In this document: in pieces, positions 6,828 to 17,804 of the stretch
How positions within the stretch are numbered: the first letter of the stretch is position 1
How the letters are laid out: each line of letters opens with the position of its first letter
NCBI RefSeq assembly: GCF_019331695.1
Contig: NZ_JAHBBI010000017.1
Location: forward strand, 1 to 33,017
DNA: 33,017 nt
Direction: 5' to 3'
Source: Bifidobacterium pluvialisilvae
Lineage (GTDB): Bacteria > Actinomycetota > Actinomycetes > Actinomycetales > Bifidobacteriaceae
The notes under the pieces: model-generated
The model's input: only the letters and a program-made list of their open reading frames with translations
What the model was told of the DNA's origin: nothing
Databases searched by the model: none
Translations under genes and position numbers: made by a program

Positions 6828-7467
6828 TGGTCCGCCTCGTGCGTTTACCGATGTCCTTATGCAGCAGCGCGTATCCCTGCAGGATGTAGATCAGTCCCGC
6901 CGTCCAGTACAGTGCGGCGCCCCATATGGCACCGGCCACGCCGATGAGGTGGAGCACCTGGAAGAACGGCCGCGTGCTCAGATCGGCGACGATGAGCACC
7001 GGTACGGACATGAGCAGCAGCGCGGTGCCGGACTTCCCGACGAAATGCACGGGCAAAGGGCCGTAGTCATACTGCGCCAGCAGCAGCACTTCGAGAAGCA
7101 TGACCACGTCACGGGAGCCGACGGCTATGAGCAGCCACCACGGCAGGATCTGCGTCCATCCCAGAGCAAGCATGGAGAAGATGATCAGCAGGCGGTCGGC
7201 GATGGGGTCGAGAATCTGCCCTATGCGGCTTACCTGGTTGAATCGACGCGCGATGTATCCGTCGATGCCATCGGATGCCGATGATATGGCGAGGACGACC
7301 AGCGACCAGACCAGATACCGCTTGGAGATGAGCACCGCTATGACCGGTATGGAGAGAATGCGCAGGAAACTGATCGCATTCGGCACCGTCCATATGATGT
7401 TCTGCGGCTCCGGACTGAACGCCTCGTCCTCGCCATGACGGCCGTCGTTATGTGTATGACTGCTCAT
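6817..7467 (-). CDS. pgsA: CDP-alcohol phosphatidyltransferase, PgsA-like
   Basis: A membrane enzyme of about 216 residues that transfers a phosphatidyl group from CDP-diacylglycerol to an alcohol. The signature DG(x)2AR(x)8G(x)3D(x)3D is present, beginning SDGIDGYIARR and ending GQILDPIADR, with both metal-binding Asp pairs intact. About five or six transmembrane helices follow. It corresponds by position to mycobacterial Rv1822 (PgsA2), so glycerol-3-phosphate is the likely acceptor but is not proven by sequence. A longer frame with a GTG start at 7527 would overlap hisG by 47 nt; the ATG at 7467 (MSSHTHND) leaves a 13-nt gap and is preferred, though its ribosome binding site is weak. Its substrate is made by CdsA, also in this window. 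Confidence 0.88.
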   Translation of the reverse strand: MSSHTHNDGRHGEDEAFSPEPQNIIWTVPNAISFLRILSIPVIAVLISKRYLVWSLVVLAISSASDGIDGYIARRFNQVSRIGQILDPIADRLLIIFSMLALGWTQILPWWLLIAVGSRDVVMLLEVLLLAQYDYGPLPVHFVGKSGTALLLMSVPVLIVADLSTRPFFQVLHLIGVAGAIWGAALYWTAGLIYILQGYALLHKDIGKRTRRTNVD

Positions 7468-7480
7468 GCGTCCCGTTGGT

Positions 7481-8332
7481 TCACATTCGGGACGCCTGCA
7501 GGGCGGTGACGATGATGCCGCGCGCACCCACCTCGTACAGGCGGTCCATAAGCTGGTTGACCTTGGCCTTCGGCACCATCACGCGCACGGCATTCCACTG
7601 CTTGTCGTGCAACGGGGAGATGGTGGGGCTTTCGAATCCGGGGGTCACGTCCACGGCGGCGGCGACCTTCGACACGGGGATGTCGTAGTCCATGAGCACG
7701 TAGCGCTGTGCGGTGAGCACGCCTTCGAGGCGCCGGCTGAGCACGGTCAGACGCTCGTCCTTCGGGTCGAGACGCGGCGAACGAATAAGGCAGGCCTCGG
7801 AGTGCATGATCGGGTCGGCGAAGATGCGCAGGCCGGCATTGCGCAGCGTGGTGCCGGTGGAGACCACGTCGGCGATGAGGTCCGCGACCCCCAACTGGAC
7901 CGAGGACTCGACCGCGCCGTCAAGGTGGATGGTCTCGGCGCTGATGCCGTGCTCCTGCAGGTAATCGTGCACAAGCTTGTCGAATGACGTGCCGACGCGC
8001 TTGCCCTCGATGTCCTCGAGCTTCGCGAAGGAGGATTCGTTCGGCGCGGCGAAGCGGAACGTGGAGGCGCCGAACCCGAGCGGCATGTGCTCGATGGCCT
8101 CGGTGCCGGAGTTCCTGAGCAGGTCCTCGCCGGTGATGCCGCAGTCGATGGTGCCGCGGCCGACGTATACGGCGATGTCCAATGGACGAAGATAGAACAG
8201 TTCGATGCCGTTGTCCGGATCCTCGACGACGAGCTGCCGTGAATTGGTGCGGAGCCTGTAGCCGGCCTCGGCCAGCATGTTCCAGGCGGGTTCGGACAGC
8301 ATGCCCTTGTTGGGCACTGCGATTCTCAGCAT
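7481..8332 (-). CDS. hisG: ATP phosphoribosyltransferase, long form
   Basis: A 283-residue enzyme for the first committed step of histidine synthesis, joining ATP and PRPP. The N-terminal [15 protein letters not shown], the [12 protein letters not shown] motif and the PRPP-binding segment [13 protein letters not shown] are all present. The length and a C-terminal domain of about 80 residues (from about 205) mark it as the long HisG form, which binds histidine for feedback inhibition and needs no HisZ. AAGGGGA precedes the ATG. hisE lies 70 nt upstream, so HisG and the enzyme acting on its product are co-transcribed. Confidence 0.96.
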   Translation of the reverse strand: MLRIAVPNKGMLSEPAWNMLAEAGYRLRTNSRQLVVEDPDNGIELFYLRPLDIAVYVGRGTIDCGITGEDLLRNSGTEAIEHMPLGFGASTFRFAAPNESSFAKLEDIEGKRVGTSFDKLVHDYLQEHGISAETIHLDGAVESSVQLGVADLIADVVSTGTTLRNAGLRIFADPIMHSEACLIRSPRLDPKDERLTVLSRRLEGVLTAQRYVLMDYDIPVSKVAAAVDVTPGFESPTISPLHDKQWNAVRVMVPKAKVNQLMDRLYEVGARGIIVTALQASRM

Positions 8333-8402
8333 GTTTTCCCCTTAGTGATGAATTGACGGGCCGTCTGGTGATCCATGCGGCCCTGATGCGCCTGACTCGA
8401 GG

Positions 8403-8666
8403 TCACAGGTGCTTGTAGACGTCTTCGAGGCTGATGCCGCGGTCGATCATCATGACCTGAATGTGGTAGAGCAGCTGGCTGAGTTCCTCGGCGGTGCGGT
8501 CGGCACCCTCGTATTCGGCGGCGATCCAGCTTTCCCCGGCCTCTTCGACAAGCTTCTTGCCGATGAAATGCGTGCCCTTGGCCAGTTCCTCGACCGTAAG
8601 CGACCCTTCGGTCTTGGCTTCGGCTTTTGCGCTCAGTTCTTCGAACAAGGAATCGAAGGTCTTCAT
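8403..8666 (-). CDS. hisE: Phosphoribosyl-ATP pyrophosphatase
   Basis: An 87-residue single-domain enzyme that hydrolyses phosphoribosyl-ATP to phosphoribosyl-AMP, the second step of histidine synthesis. It is all-helical, with the MazG/HisE metal-binding pattern in [14 protein letters not shown] and the paired acidic helix [15 protein letters not shown]. The frame stays open upstream, but the ATG at 8666 ([11 protein letters not shown]) has AAGGAGA about 10 nt before it and gives the usual family length. HisI is a separate gene in this cluster, so there is no HisIE fusion here. Confidence 0.95.
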   Translation of the reverse strand: MKTFDSLFEELSAKAEAKTEGSLTVEELAKGTHFIGKKLVEEAGESWIAAEYEGADRTAEELSQLLYHIQVMMIDRGISLEDVYKHL

Positions 8667-8690
8667 AACTTGGGGTTCTCCTTTGATGGA

Positions 8691-8715
8691 GTCGGACGGC
8701 GGAGTGCCGTCCGAC
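8691..8715. other. Perfect 10-bp stem-loop in the rpe-hisE gap
   Basis: GTCGGACGGC and GCCGTCCGAC flank a 5-nt loop, a perfect 10-bp GC-rich stem lying 25 nt before hisE in the direction of transcription. The only T-run (GGTTTTCC) is on the plus-strand side, so it does not look like an intrinsic terminator for the minus-strand operon. An RNA stability or processing element is possible. Confidence 0.6.
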
Positions 8716-8749
8716 GGTTTTCCGGCCCGCCGGTGACGGGCCGCGTGGC

Positions 8750-9424
8750 TCAGGCCTGATATGCGGCCTGGGCGTTGTTCCTGATCTCGTCGATGGCCTT
8801 GGCGGGATCGTCGGCGCAGTATACCGCGGAACCGGCGACCAGCACGTCCGCACCGGCTTCGGCCACGATGTGCGCGGTGGAGGGGCTCACGCCGCCATCG
8901 ACCTGAATATGGGTGTCGAGGCCGCGGCGCGTGATCTCGTCGCGCAGGCGACGGGTCTTGGCCATCTGGTTGGCGAGGAACTTCTGTCCTCCGAAACCGG
9001 GTTCGACGGTCATGATGAGAATCATGTCGAACTCGTCGAGGATGTCGAAGATGGGCTCGACGGGCTCGGCGGGCCGGACCGCGAAGCAGGCCTTGCAGCC
9101 CATGTCGCGCAGCTGGCGGGCCAGTCGCACGGGCGCATGGGTGGCGCCCATGTGGAATGTCACGGACTGCGCGCCGCACTTGGCGAATTCGGGGGCCCAT
9201 CGATCAGGGTCCTCGATCATGAGGTGGACGTCGACCGGCAGCGGGCTGACCTCGCAGATGCGCTTGACGATGGGCTCGCCCAGGGTCAGGTTGGGGACGA
9301 AGTGATGGTCCATCACATCGACGTGCACGAGGTCGGCGTTGGCGATGGCGTGGAGGTCACGCTCAAGGTTGCAGAAATCCGCCGATAGGATACTTGGTGC
9401 AATTTGAATCGTCATGATGCCCAT
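8750..9424 (-). CDS. rpe: Ribulose-phosphate 3-epimerase
   Basis: A 224-residue TIM-barrel enzyme interconverting ribulose-5-phosphate and xylulose-5-phosphate. Motifs are [10 protein letters not shown] at the N-terminus, the metal ligands in [36 protein letters not shown] and the phosphate-binding VDGGV. In bifidobacteria xylulose-5-phosphate is the substrate of phosphoketolase, so this step feeds the bifid shunt. The start is ambiguous: ATG at 9424 or three codons later at 9415, neither with a clear Shine-Dalgarno. It sits between lgt and hisE; ribose-5-phosphate also leads to PRPP for histidine and tryptophan, which may explain the neighbourhood. Confidence 0.96.
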   Translation of the reverse strand: MGIMTIQIAPSILSADFCNLERDLHAIANADLVHVDVMDHHFVPNLTLGEPIVKRICEVSPLPVDVHLMIEDPDRWAPEFAKCGAQSVTFHMGATHAPVRLARQLRDMGCKACFAVRPAEPVEPIFDILDEFDMILIMTVEPGFGGQKFLANQMAKTRRLRDEITRRGLDTHIQVDGGVSPSTAHIVAEAGADVLVAGSAVYCADDPAKAIDEIRNNAQAAYQA

Positions 9425-9495
9425 TCTAGGGAAACTGAACGACGATGCGCGGACGCGGCACCATCATTCATGCGCTGTTCATGTTTCGACGGCGG

Positions 9496-10455
9496 CTATC
9501 TGCGCGGGACGGGGCGCGTCGTAGACCCGTCGCTTCGGGTTCCGGACGCCTCCTTCTGGGCGATGCGTTCCAGCTCGTCCGCGCTCACCGCGGTGAGGCG
9601 GCGGGACAACTCCGCCCTGTCGCTGCCCTTGGCCTGCAACCCTATGAAGAGGATAACGCCGAGAAGGAACACGATGATTGCGGTCCACACGTTGATGCGC
9701 AGCCCGAGTATCTCGGTGGAGTAGTTGATGCGCAGCATCTCGATCCACGAGCGCCCCGCGCCGTACCACATGAGGTACATCGAGAATATCTGTCCGCCTT
9801 TCAGCATGTGAGACAACCGGTTGCCGACGATCACAATCAGGGCGGCACCCACGAGGTTCCAGATCATCTCATAGAGGAAGGTGGGGTGGAACAGGGTGCC
9901 CACCGGGCACGGCTGGCCGTTGTAGCACACCTGCGTCTTGCCCATGGCGTCGGCGCCGTTCAGCGCCAGGCCCCACGGCAGGGTGGTGGGCTTCCCATAC
10001 AGCTCCTGGTTGAACCAGTTGCCCAGACGTCCGATCGCCTGGGCGACCATGAGACCGGGCGCCAGGGCATCGGCAAGCAGGGGGAACGGATACCGCTTGT
10101 GCCGGCACCACAGGAACGCGGCGAGGGCGCCAGCGCCGATGCCGCCGAAGATGGCCATGCCGCCTTCCCACACCTTCAGGATGTTGATCAGACTGCCCGT
10201 GGGAGGGAAATACGCGTACGGCGTGGTGATGCAGTGGTAGAGACGGGCGCCGACGAGCCCGCTGGGCACGGCGACCAGCGTGGTGTCGAGCACCTGGTCG
10301 AAGAACCCGCCGTCCTTCTTCCAGCGCACGCTGAGGATCCATACGGCGAAGCACACGCCAATCAGGATACAGATCGCATACATGTGAATGGTCACGGGTC
10401 CGATGTGGAACTCGGAGAAGGTCGGGGAAGGAATCGACGCTATGGTGGTCATCAT
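9496..10455 (-). CDS. lgt: Prolipoprotein diacylglyceryl transferase
   Basis: An integral membrane enzyme of about 319 residues that transfers diacylglycerol from phosphatidylglycerol to the lipobox Cys of prolipoproteins. Several transmembrane helices are evident, together with the family motifs GGMAIFGG and GRLGNWFNQELYG. The C-terminal 50 residues are charged and cytoplasmic (ELSRRLTAVSADELER). The frame is open to 10491, but the ATG at 10455 (MMTTIASIPSP) follows a CGAGG sequence and gives a normal N-terminus. The lipoprotein at 28436 is a plausible substrate, and PgsA-type enzymes supply the lipid donor. It has no obvious link with the trp and his genes around it. Confidence 0.95.
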   Translation of the reverse strand: MMTTIASIPSPTFSEFHIGPVTIHMYAICILIGVCFAVWILSVRWKKDGGFFDQVLDTTLVAVPSGLVGARLYHCITTPYAYFPPTGSLINILKVWEGGMAIFGGIGAGALAAFLWCRHKRYPFPLLADALAPGLMVAQAIGRLGNWFNQELYGKPTTLPWGLALNGADAMGKTQVCYNGQPCPVGTLFHPTFLYEMIWNLVGAALIVIVGNRLSHMLKGGQIFSMYLMWYGAGRSWIEMLRINYSTEILGLRINVWTAIIVFLLGVILFIGLQAKGSDRAELSRRLTAVSADELERIAQKEASGTRSDGSTTRPVPRR

Positions 10456-10541
10456 GCCTCGTTCGTGGCGGTGGGCCGTCCGTGCACTCATGGCCTCGGA
10501 CCATGGATGCGGCGGCCGTCACCGCATAGTGGTTGTTTCGT

Positions 10542-11414
10542 TCAGTTCCTCGCGCCGCGTACGCCCTCGGCGAGCTCGTCGGTCTTGGCGGCGAGCAGCT
10601 TCAGTCCTTCGGAGGCGTCACGGGCCGTCCGATTGTCATCGTTCAGCAGCGTATGCACCAGGGCCGAGCCCACGATCACGCCATCGGCGTAGGAGCCGAC
10701 CTTGGCCGCCTGCTCCGCGGTGGAGACGCCGATGCCCACGCATACGTTGCGGGCCCCGGCCCGACGTGTGCGGTCGACGAGCACCTCGGGCGAGGCGTCG
10801 ATGCTGGCGCGTTCGCCGGTGACGCCCATACGGGCTGCCGCATACACGAAGCCGCGGGCATTGCGCGCGACGGTCACGAGTCGTTCGTCGGCCGAATCCG
10901 GGGAGACCAGGAAGATGCGGTCGAGACCGTGGCGGTCGGACGCCTCAATCCACTCCCCTGCCTCGTCGGGGATGAGATCGGGGGTGATGAGGCCTGCGCC
11001 GCCGGCATTCTCGAAATCGGTGGCGAAGCGTTCGACGCCGTAATGGTAGATGAGGTTCCAATAGCTCATGACCAGCGGTACGCCGCCGGCGTTGGCCACG
11101 GCCTCCACCGCCTCGAAGACGCGTTTGATGGTTTCGCCGCTCCTCAGGGCGATGGAGGATGCGGCCTGGATGACCGGACCATCCATGACGGGGTCGGAGT
11201 ACGGCAGGCCGATTTCGACGGCGTCGACGCCGTGTTCGACCATGGTCCGCAGCGCATCGAGGGAGACGTCCGGATTCGGGAAGCCGTACGGCAGATAGCC
11301 GATGAACGCCGGACGGTTCTGTCCACGCAACGTGTCGAACATCGCCTCGGTGGCGCTGGGCTTGTGGCTGATGCCCAGCGGCTGTCCGGAGGGCGTGGTT
11401 GTTGCATTCGTCAT
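10542..11414 (-). CDS. trpA: Tryptophan synthase alpha subunit
   Basis: A 290-residue TIM-barrel enzyme that cleaves indole-3-glycerol phosphate to indole and glyceraldehyde-3-phosphate. Visible motifs are FIGYLPYGFPN, the catalytic Glu in DAVEIGLPYSDPVMDGP (the loop Asp is also present), and VGIGVSTAEQA with the phosphate-binding GVIVGSA. A longer start at 11441 exists, but the ATG at 11414 (MTNATTTPSG) has AGGAG at a suitable distance. It begins 31 nt after the trpCB stop, so the alpha subunit is made from the same transcript as its fused partner. Confidence 0.96.
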   Translation of the reverse strand: MTNATTTPSGQPLGISHKPSATEAMFDTLRGQNRPAFIGYLPYGFPNPDVSLDALRTMVEHGVDAVEIGLPYSDPVMDGPVIQAASSIALRSGETIKRVFEAVEAVANAGGVPLVMSYWNLIYHYGVERFATDFENAGGAGLITPDLIPDEAGEWIEASDRHGLDRIFLVSPDSADERLVTVARNARGFVYAAARMGVTGERASIDASPEVLVDRTRRAGARNVCVGIGVSTAEQAAKVGSYADGVIVGSALVHTLLNDDNRTARDASEGLKLLAAKTDELAEGVRGARN

Positions 11415-11445
11415 TGTTGTATTCGCTCCTCTTGCACTCATGTAC

Positions 11446-13536
<2,091 letters not shown>

Positions 13537-13574
13537 GATTCTCCTTTTCGGTGTGGTTGGGATCAACAGCACAC

Positions 13575-13597
13575 CTTATAGCACAGTTCGGCCGTGC
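13575..13597 (-). promoter_or_regulatory. Candidate extended -10 promoter with hairpin before trpCB
   Basis: In the 75-nt gap between trpE and trpCB the minus strand reads TGCTATAAG (hexamer at 13580-13575), an extended -10 pattern, about 38 nt before the trpCB ATG. Directly upstream, 13597-13581 can fold as GCACGG-ccgaa-CTGTGC. No clear -35 is seen. This may be an internal promoter with an operator or a small RNA hairpin. Confidence 0.35.
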
Positions 13598-13611
13598 TTC
13601 GCTCGAATATT

Positions 13612-15192
13612 CTATCTGGCGGCTTTCAGCTGGGCCGCGATCTGCACTGCCTCGACGGAGGCCTCGGCCTTGTTGCGGGTCTCCTGCCATTCGTTCGCCG
13701 GAACGGAGTCGAGCACGATGCCGGCGCCGGCCTGGACGCTGGCCTCATGGTCCCGGAGGAACGCGGTGCGGATGGCGATGGCCATGTCCATGTTGCCCGA
13801 GAAATCGAAATAACCGACGGTGCCGCCGTAGATGCCGCGGTCGGCCACCTCAAGCTCGTCGATGATGTCGATGGCGCGGGGCTTGGGAGCCCCGGAGAGC
13901 GTGCCCGCGGGGAACGCGGACTTGAAGACGTCGAATGCGGTCAGGTCCGGATCCACCCGACCGGTGACCGTCGAGCAGATGTGCATGATGTGGCTGAACC
14001 GTTTGATGTCCATGAGCTTGACGACTTCGACGCTGCTGGGTACGCACACCTTGCTCAGATCGTTGCGGGAGAGGTCCACAAGCATGATGTGCTCGCTGCG
14101 TTCCTTGGGGTCGGCGAGCAGCTCCTTGGCCAGCCGCTCGTCCTCTTCCGGGGTGGCGCCGCGCGGGCGGGAACCCGCGATCGGGAAGGTGAGCGCGTGG
14201 CCGTTGTCCACTTTGATGAGCGTCTCGGGGCTGGATCCGATGACGTTGAAGTCACGGCCCTGCGTATCGGTCAGTGTCATGAAATACATGTACGGGCTGG
14301 GATTGAGCGTGCGCAGGACACGATAGACGTCGAAGGGATCGGCCGGGGAGTCGAGGTCGAGCCGCTGGGAGATCACCGTCTGGAATACGTCGCCGTCCAC
14401 GATATGGCGCTTGGTCTCCTCCACGGCGCGCTCATAATCCGCCTTGGCGCTGCGGAACCGCAGCTCCGGACGGGGACGGGTCTCATCAAGCACGCTCACG
14501 CGGGCCTCGCCGTCCACGGGGGTCGCGGCCTTGCGCTGCATGGCGTTCAGTCGTTCGACCGCCTCGTCGTAGGCGGCGTCGGCCCGGGTGGGCTTGTCGT
14601 CCACGTTCACGGCGTTGGCGATCAGCCACACGGATCCGCTGACATGGTCGACCACGGCGATGTCCGTGGCCAGGGCGAGGGCCAGCTCCGGCTGTCCGGT
14701 CTCGTCGGGCGCCTGGGCACGCAGGGTGGGCTCCCAGTGACGGATGACGTCCCAGCCGACCGATCCGACCAAGCCGCTGGTGAGGTTGGGAAGACCTTTG
14801 ACACGCGGGGCCTTCAACGTCTTCAACGCCGCATGCGCCACCTCGATGACATCGCCATGGGTCGGTACGCCGACCGGCACTTCGCCGCTCCAGTCGGCCT
14901 GGCCGTGGTTGGAACGCAGCTGGGCGATGGAGTTGACGCCGATGAAGCTGTACCGGCTCCAGGAGCCGCCATATTCCGCGGATTCGAGGATGAACGTGCC
15001 GGAACGTCCTCCGGCGAGGCGCTCGTAGAAGCCGACGGGCGTCAGGGAGTCGGCAAGCAGTCTCCTGACGATGGGCACCACACGATAGCCGGCATCGGCG
15101 AGGGAGTGGAACTCCTCACGGCTCGGCCAGGTACCGCCCCAATTGAGATGTTCGACGCTGCATTCGATGTTCCTGGGGGTCTCCATGCCCAT
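13612..15192 (-). CDS. trpE: Anthranilate synthase component I
   Basis: A 526-residue chorismate-using enzyme making anthranilate. The N-terminal regulatory motif ILES is present (GTFILESAEYGG, family LLES), implying tryptophan feedback inhibition. The C-terminal chorismate domain has GSSPETLIK, the RPRGATPEED segment, VDLSRNDLSKV and GAPKPRAIDIIDELE. Its ATG overlaps the hisI stop as TGATG with AAGGAGG 7 nt upstream, so it is translationally coupled to hisI; a GTG one codon earlier is less likely. The glutamine amidotransferase partner TrpG is not in the window. Confidence 0.96.
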   Translation of the reverse strand: MGMETPRNIECSVEHLNWGGTWPSREEFHSLADAGYRVVPIVRRLLADSLTPVGFYERLAGGRSGTFILESAEYGGSWSRYSFIGVNSIAQLRSNHGQADWSGEVPVGVPTHGDVIEVAHAALKTLKAPRVKGLPNLTSGLVGSVGWDVIRHWEPTLRAQAPDETGQPELALALATDIAVVDHVSGSVWLIANAVNVDDKPTRADAAYDEAVERLNAMQRKAATPVDGEARVSVLDETRPRPELRFRSAKADYERAVEETKRHIVDGDVFQTVISQRLDLDSPADPFDVYRVLRTLNPSPYMYFMTLTDTQGRDFNVIGSSPETLIKVDNGHALTFPIAGSRPRGATPEEDERLAKELLADPKERSEHIMLVDLSRNDLSKVCVPSSVEVVKLMDIKRFSHIMHICSTVTGRVDPDLTAFDVFKSAFPAGTLSGAPKPRAIDIIDELEVADRGIYGGTVGYFDFSGNMDMAIAIRTAFLRDHEASVQAGAGIVLDSVPANEWQETRNKAEASVEAVQIAAQLKAAR

Positions 15193-15608
15193 CACTCGTC
15201 CTCCTTCTGCTGCGGCGTACGGTGGCCGACGACGACGGGCAACGGTCCGCCCTCGTCGAAGCAGGAGCGTTTGCCGGTGTGGCAGGCGGCGCCCACCTGG
15301 TCGACCTCGACCAGAAGCGCGTCTCCGTCACAGTCCAGGGACACCGCCTTGACGTACTGCACGTGTCCGGAGGTGTCCCCCTTGCGCCAGTATTCCTGAC
15401 GGGACCGTGACCAGAACGTGACGCGGCCGCTGGTAAGCGTCCGGCGCAGTGCCTCCTCGTTCATATAACCGACCATCAGCACCTGCTTCGTGTCGTACTG
15501 CTGGATGACCGCCGCGACGAGTCCCTTGGCGTCCTTCTTCAGGCGCCGTGCGATCCGCGGATCGAGCTGCGTGGCATTATCGTATGTTTCCTGCATTGTT
15601 GTCGTCAT
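15192..15608 (-). CDS. hisI: Phosphoribosyl-AMP cyclohydrolase
   Basis: A 138-residue stand-alone HisI that opens the purine ring of phosphoribosyl-AMP, the third step of histidine synthesis. Metal-binding Cys and Asp residues are visible in [13 protein letters not shown] and [12 protein letters not shown], and [12 protein letters not shown] and [15 protein letters not shown] are family hallmarks. A second ATG four codons in (15596) has better spacing from GAGGA and could be used. The stop overlaps trpE, linking histidine and tryptophan synthesis on one message. Confidence 0.96.
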   Translation of the reverse strand: MTTTMQETYDNATQLDPRIARRLKKDAKGLVAAVIQQYDTKQVLMVGYMNEEALRRTLTSGRVTFWSRSRQEYWRKGDTSGHVQYVKAVSLDCDGDALLVEVDQVGAACHTGKRSCFDEGGPLPVVVGHRTPQQKEDE

Positions 15609-15677
15609 TCCTCGCTATCACCTTGTGCACATATGCATGGACGTGCACGGAAAGCCTGTTCTCCCCGTCCTACGGTC

Positions 15678-15694
15678 GCACATTCGGAATGTGC
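15678..15694. other. Short palindrome between hisF and hisI
   Basis: GCACATT-CGG-AATGTGC, a 7-bp perfect inverted repeat with a 3-nt loop, 19 nt after the hisF stop. There is no following T-run on the minus strand, so an operator or a processing hairpin is more likely than a terminator. The rest of the 104-nt gap shows nothing further. Confidence 0.4.
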
Positions 15695-15712
15695 CTGCAT
15701 CGTATGGACCGT

Positions 15713-16483
15713 CTATCGGACGTCGTATCCGTGCTTCGCCAGCTCGGCCTTGACCTCGGGAATCGTGACCTGGCCGAAATGGAAGACGGATGCCGCGAGC
15801 ACCGCGTCCGCGCCTGCCTTGATGGCGGGGGGAAAATCCTCCGCCTTGCCGGCACCGCCGCTGGCGATGATGGGGATGGAGACCTCGTTGCGGACCTTCT
15901 CGATCATTTCGAGATCGAATCCGTTCTTCGTGCCGTCGGCGTCCATGGAATTCAGCAGGATCTCGCCGGCGCCGAGCTGCTCGGCCCGCCTGACCCACCA
16001 CAGGGCGTCGATGCCCGTGGATTTGCGGCCTCCCATGGTGGTGACCTCAAACCCCGATTTCGTGTGGCGTTCACCCTGCTCGCGTCGCGCGTCGACCGAG
16101 AGGACGAGGACCTGCCTGCCGAAGCGGCCGGAGACGTCGCTGATCATCTGCGGATTGTTGATGGCCGCCGTGTTGACGCCCACCTTGTCGGCGCCGCAGC
16201 GCAGCAACATGTCGACATCGTCGACGGTGCGTACTCCCCCGCCCACGGTAAGGGGGATGAACAGCTCCTCGGCCGTGCGTCGCACCACGTCGTACATGGT
16301 CTGGCGATGCGAACTGGATGCGGTGACGTCAAGGAAGGTCAGCTCGTCGGCCCCCTGACGATAGTATTCCGCCGCGAGCTCGACCGGATCGCCGGCATCC
16401 CGCAGGTTTTCGAAGTGGACGCCTTTCACCACGCGCCCAGCATCCACATCCAAACACGGTATCACTCTCACCGCCAGTGACAT
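15713..16483 (-). CDS. hisF: Imidazole glycerol phosphate synthase, cyclase subunit
   Basis: A 256-residue TIM barrel that, with the HisH glutaminase, converts PRFAR to imidazole glycerol phosphate and AICAR. The two catalytic aspartates are in [15 protein letters not shown] and VLSVDARRE, and phosphate-binding loops in VGGGVRT and [13 protein letters not shown] are visible. The ATG at 16483 follows AAGGGG by 6 nt; a GTG two codons upstream is not needed. HisH and HisA are not in the window. Confidence 0.97.
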   Translation of the reverse strand: MSLAVRVIPCLDVDAGRVVKGVHFENLRDAGDPVELAAEYYRQGADELTFLDVTASSSHRQTMYDVVRRTAEELFIPLTVGGGVRTVDDVDMLLRCGADKVGVNTAAINNPQMISDVSGRFGRQVLVLSVDARREQGERHTKSGFEVTTMGGRKSTGIDALWWVRRAEQLGAGEILLNSMDADGTKNGFDLEMIEKVRNEVSIPIIASGGAGKAEDFPPAIKAGADAVLAASVFHFGQVTIPEVKAELAKHGYDVR

Positions 16484-16565
16484 GTTCACCCCTTTTGCAG
16501 ATGGTCCATCGCGCGCGTCGACTCGCGCACTAGCAACAGGGTAACGTCACTTGGCGACGCTCCCG

Positions 16566-17747
16566 TTACGACTCGCGGGAGAATCGCTCCTTCGCCGCGA
16601 GCTGGCCGCAGGCGCCGTCGATGTCGGAACCGCGGGTGTCTCGCAGGGTCGCGGTGATGCCCGCCTGATGCAGGATGTCCAGGAACACCTTCTCGTCGTG
16701 CGGGTCGGAGGCCGTCCATTTCGACCCCTCGATGGGGTTGAGCGGGATGGGGTTCACATGTGCCCAGTTGTCTCCGTAATGGTTGAGCCGGTTGGCCAAC
16801 TGCCTCGCGTGGACGGCTTGGTCGTTGATGCCCCGCATCAGTGCGTATTCGATGCTCACGCGGCGCTTGCTGGCGAGATAGTAGTCGTGGGCGGCGTCCA
16901 GCACCTGCGTGGTGTTGAATCGTCGATTCATCGGCACGAGTTCGTCGCGCAGCTTGTCGTTGGGGGCATGGAGAGAGACGGCCAGACGTACGGGGATGCC
17001 TTCGGCGGTCAGTTTCTTGATGCCGGGTACCACGCCGACGGTCGAGACCGTGATGTTGCGCGCCGAGATGCCGAAGCCCTCCGGGGGCTGGGCGCTGATC
17101 TGCCGGATGGCGGAGAGCACGGAGCGATAGTTGCCCATGGGCTCGCCCATACCCATGAACACCACGTTGCTCAGTCGTCCTGGGCCGCCGGCGACTTCTC
17201 CATCTCGCATGGCCTTGGCCGCCACACGGACCTGTTCGAGAATCTCTCCCGTGGACATGTTGCGGGTGAGCCCAAGCTTACCGGTCGCGCAGAATGGGCA
17301 TCCCATGCCGCAGCCCACCTGGCTGGAGATGCATAGTGTGGTGCGGTTCGGGTATCGCATCAGCACCGATTCGATGCGGGAGCCGTCGAACAGCCTCCAC
17401 AGCGTCTTGACGGTGGTGCCGTTGTCCGCCTTCTGCCTCAGGAGCGGTTCGATCAGGACGGGGAAGTATGAGGCGATGACGTCATCTCGCCGTGCCGCCG
17501 GCAAATCGGTGTAGTCCTCCGGGTCCACGCTCAGATGGGAGTAATAGTGGTTGGCCAGCTGCTTGACCCGGAATTTCGGCAGGCCGAGCCCCTTGGCGAC
17601 GGCGATGCGTTCATCGTCGTCCATATCGGCGAAGTGCAGCGGAGGCTTGCCTCGGCGGGCATGGTCCTTGGAGAGGATGTCACGGAACGGACCGCTCTCT
17701 CCCCCGGCTGTGATGCCGCTTTCCGGATGTTCGACCGCATCGGTCAT
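16566..17747 (-). CDS. rlmN: Dual-specificity 23S rRNA/tRNA adenine-C2 methyltransferase (radical SAM)
   Basis: A 393-residue radical SAM enzyme methylating C2 of A2503 in 23S rRNA and A37 in some tRNAs. The CxxxCxxC iron-sulfur motif lies in VGCGMGCPFCATGKLGL, followed by MGMGEPMGNY and, near the C-terminus, the conserved resolving-Cys region RDTRGSDIDGACGQLA. Length is typical. AAGGAG lies 9 nt before the ATG. It follows cdsA by 57 nt and precedes hisF by 82 nt; that gap contains an imperfect GC palindrome at 16511-16528 but no clear terminator. Confidence 0.96.
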   Translation of the reverse strand: MTDAVEHPESGITAGGESGPFRDILSKDHARRGKPPLHFADMDDDERIAVAKGLGLPKFRVKQLANHYYSHLSVDPEDYTDLPAARRDDVIASYFPVLIEPLLRQKADNGTTVKTLWRLFDGSRIESVLMRYPNRTTLCISSQVGCGMGCPFCATGKLGLTRNMSTGEILEQVRVAAKAMRDGEVAGGPGRLSNVVFMGMGEPMGNYRSVLSAIRQISAQPPEGFGISARNITVSTVGVVPGIKKLTAEGIPVRLAVSLHAPNDKLRDELVPMNRRFNTTQVLDAAHDYYLASKRRVSIEYALMRGINDQAVHARQLANRLNHYGDNWAHVNPIPLNPIEGSKWTASDPHDEKVFLDILHQAGITATLRDTRGSDIDGACGQLAAKERFSRES

Positions 17748-17804
17748 GACTTCGTCGCTCCTTCGGAAGAATGGAAAATGGTGTTGGCGATGGCGTGGTT
17801 ACGA

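Noticed and set aside
8403-9200. Longer gene extending hisE upstream through rpe
   Set aside because: The upstream part is Arg/Pro/His-rich out-of-frame reading of rpe. HisE is complete from the ATG at 8666 with its own ribosome binding site.
13594-15399. Plus-strand frame of about 600 codons antisense to trpE
   Set aside because: It is the complementary shadow of trpE, with no domain, and its start lies in the trpE-trpCB gap without a ribosome binding site.
16511-16528. GC palindrome GCGCGCGTCGACTCGCGC between rlmN and hisF as a terminator
   Set aside because: It has one mismatch in each arm, no T-run, and simple CG alternation that arises easily in this DNA.
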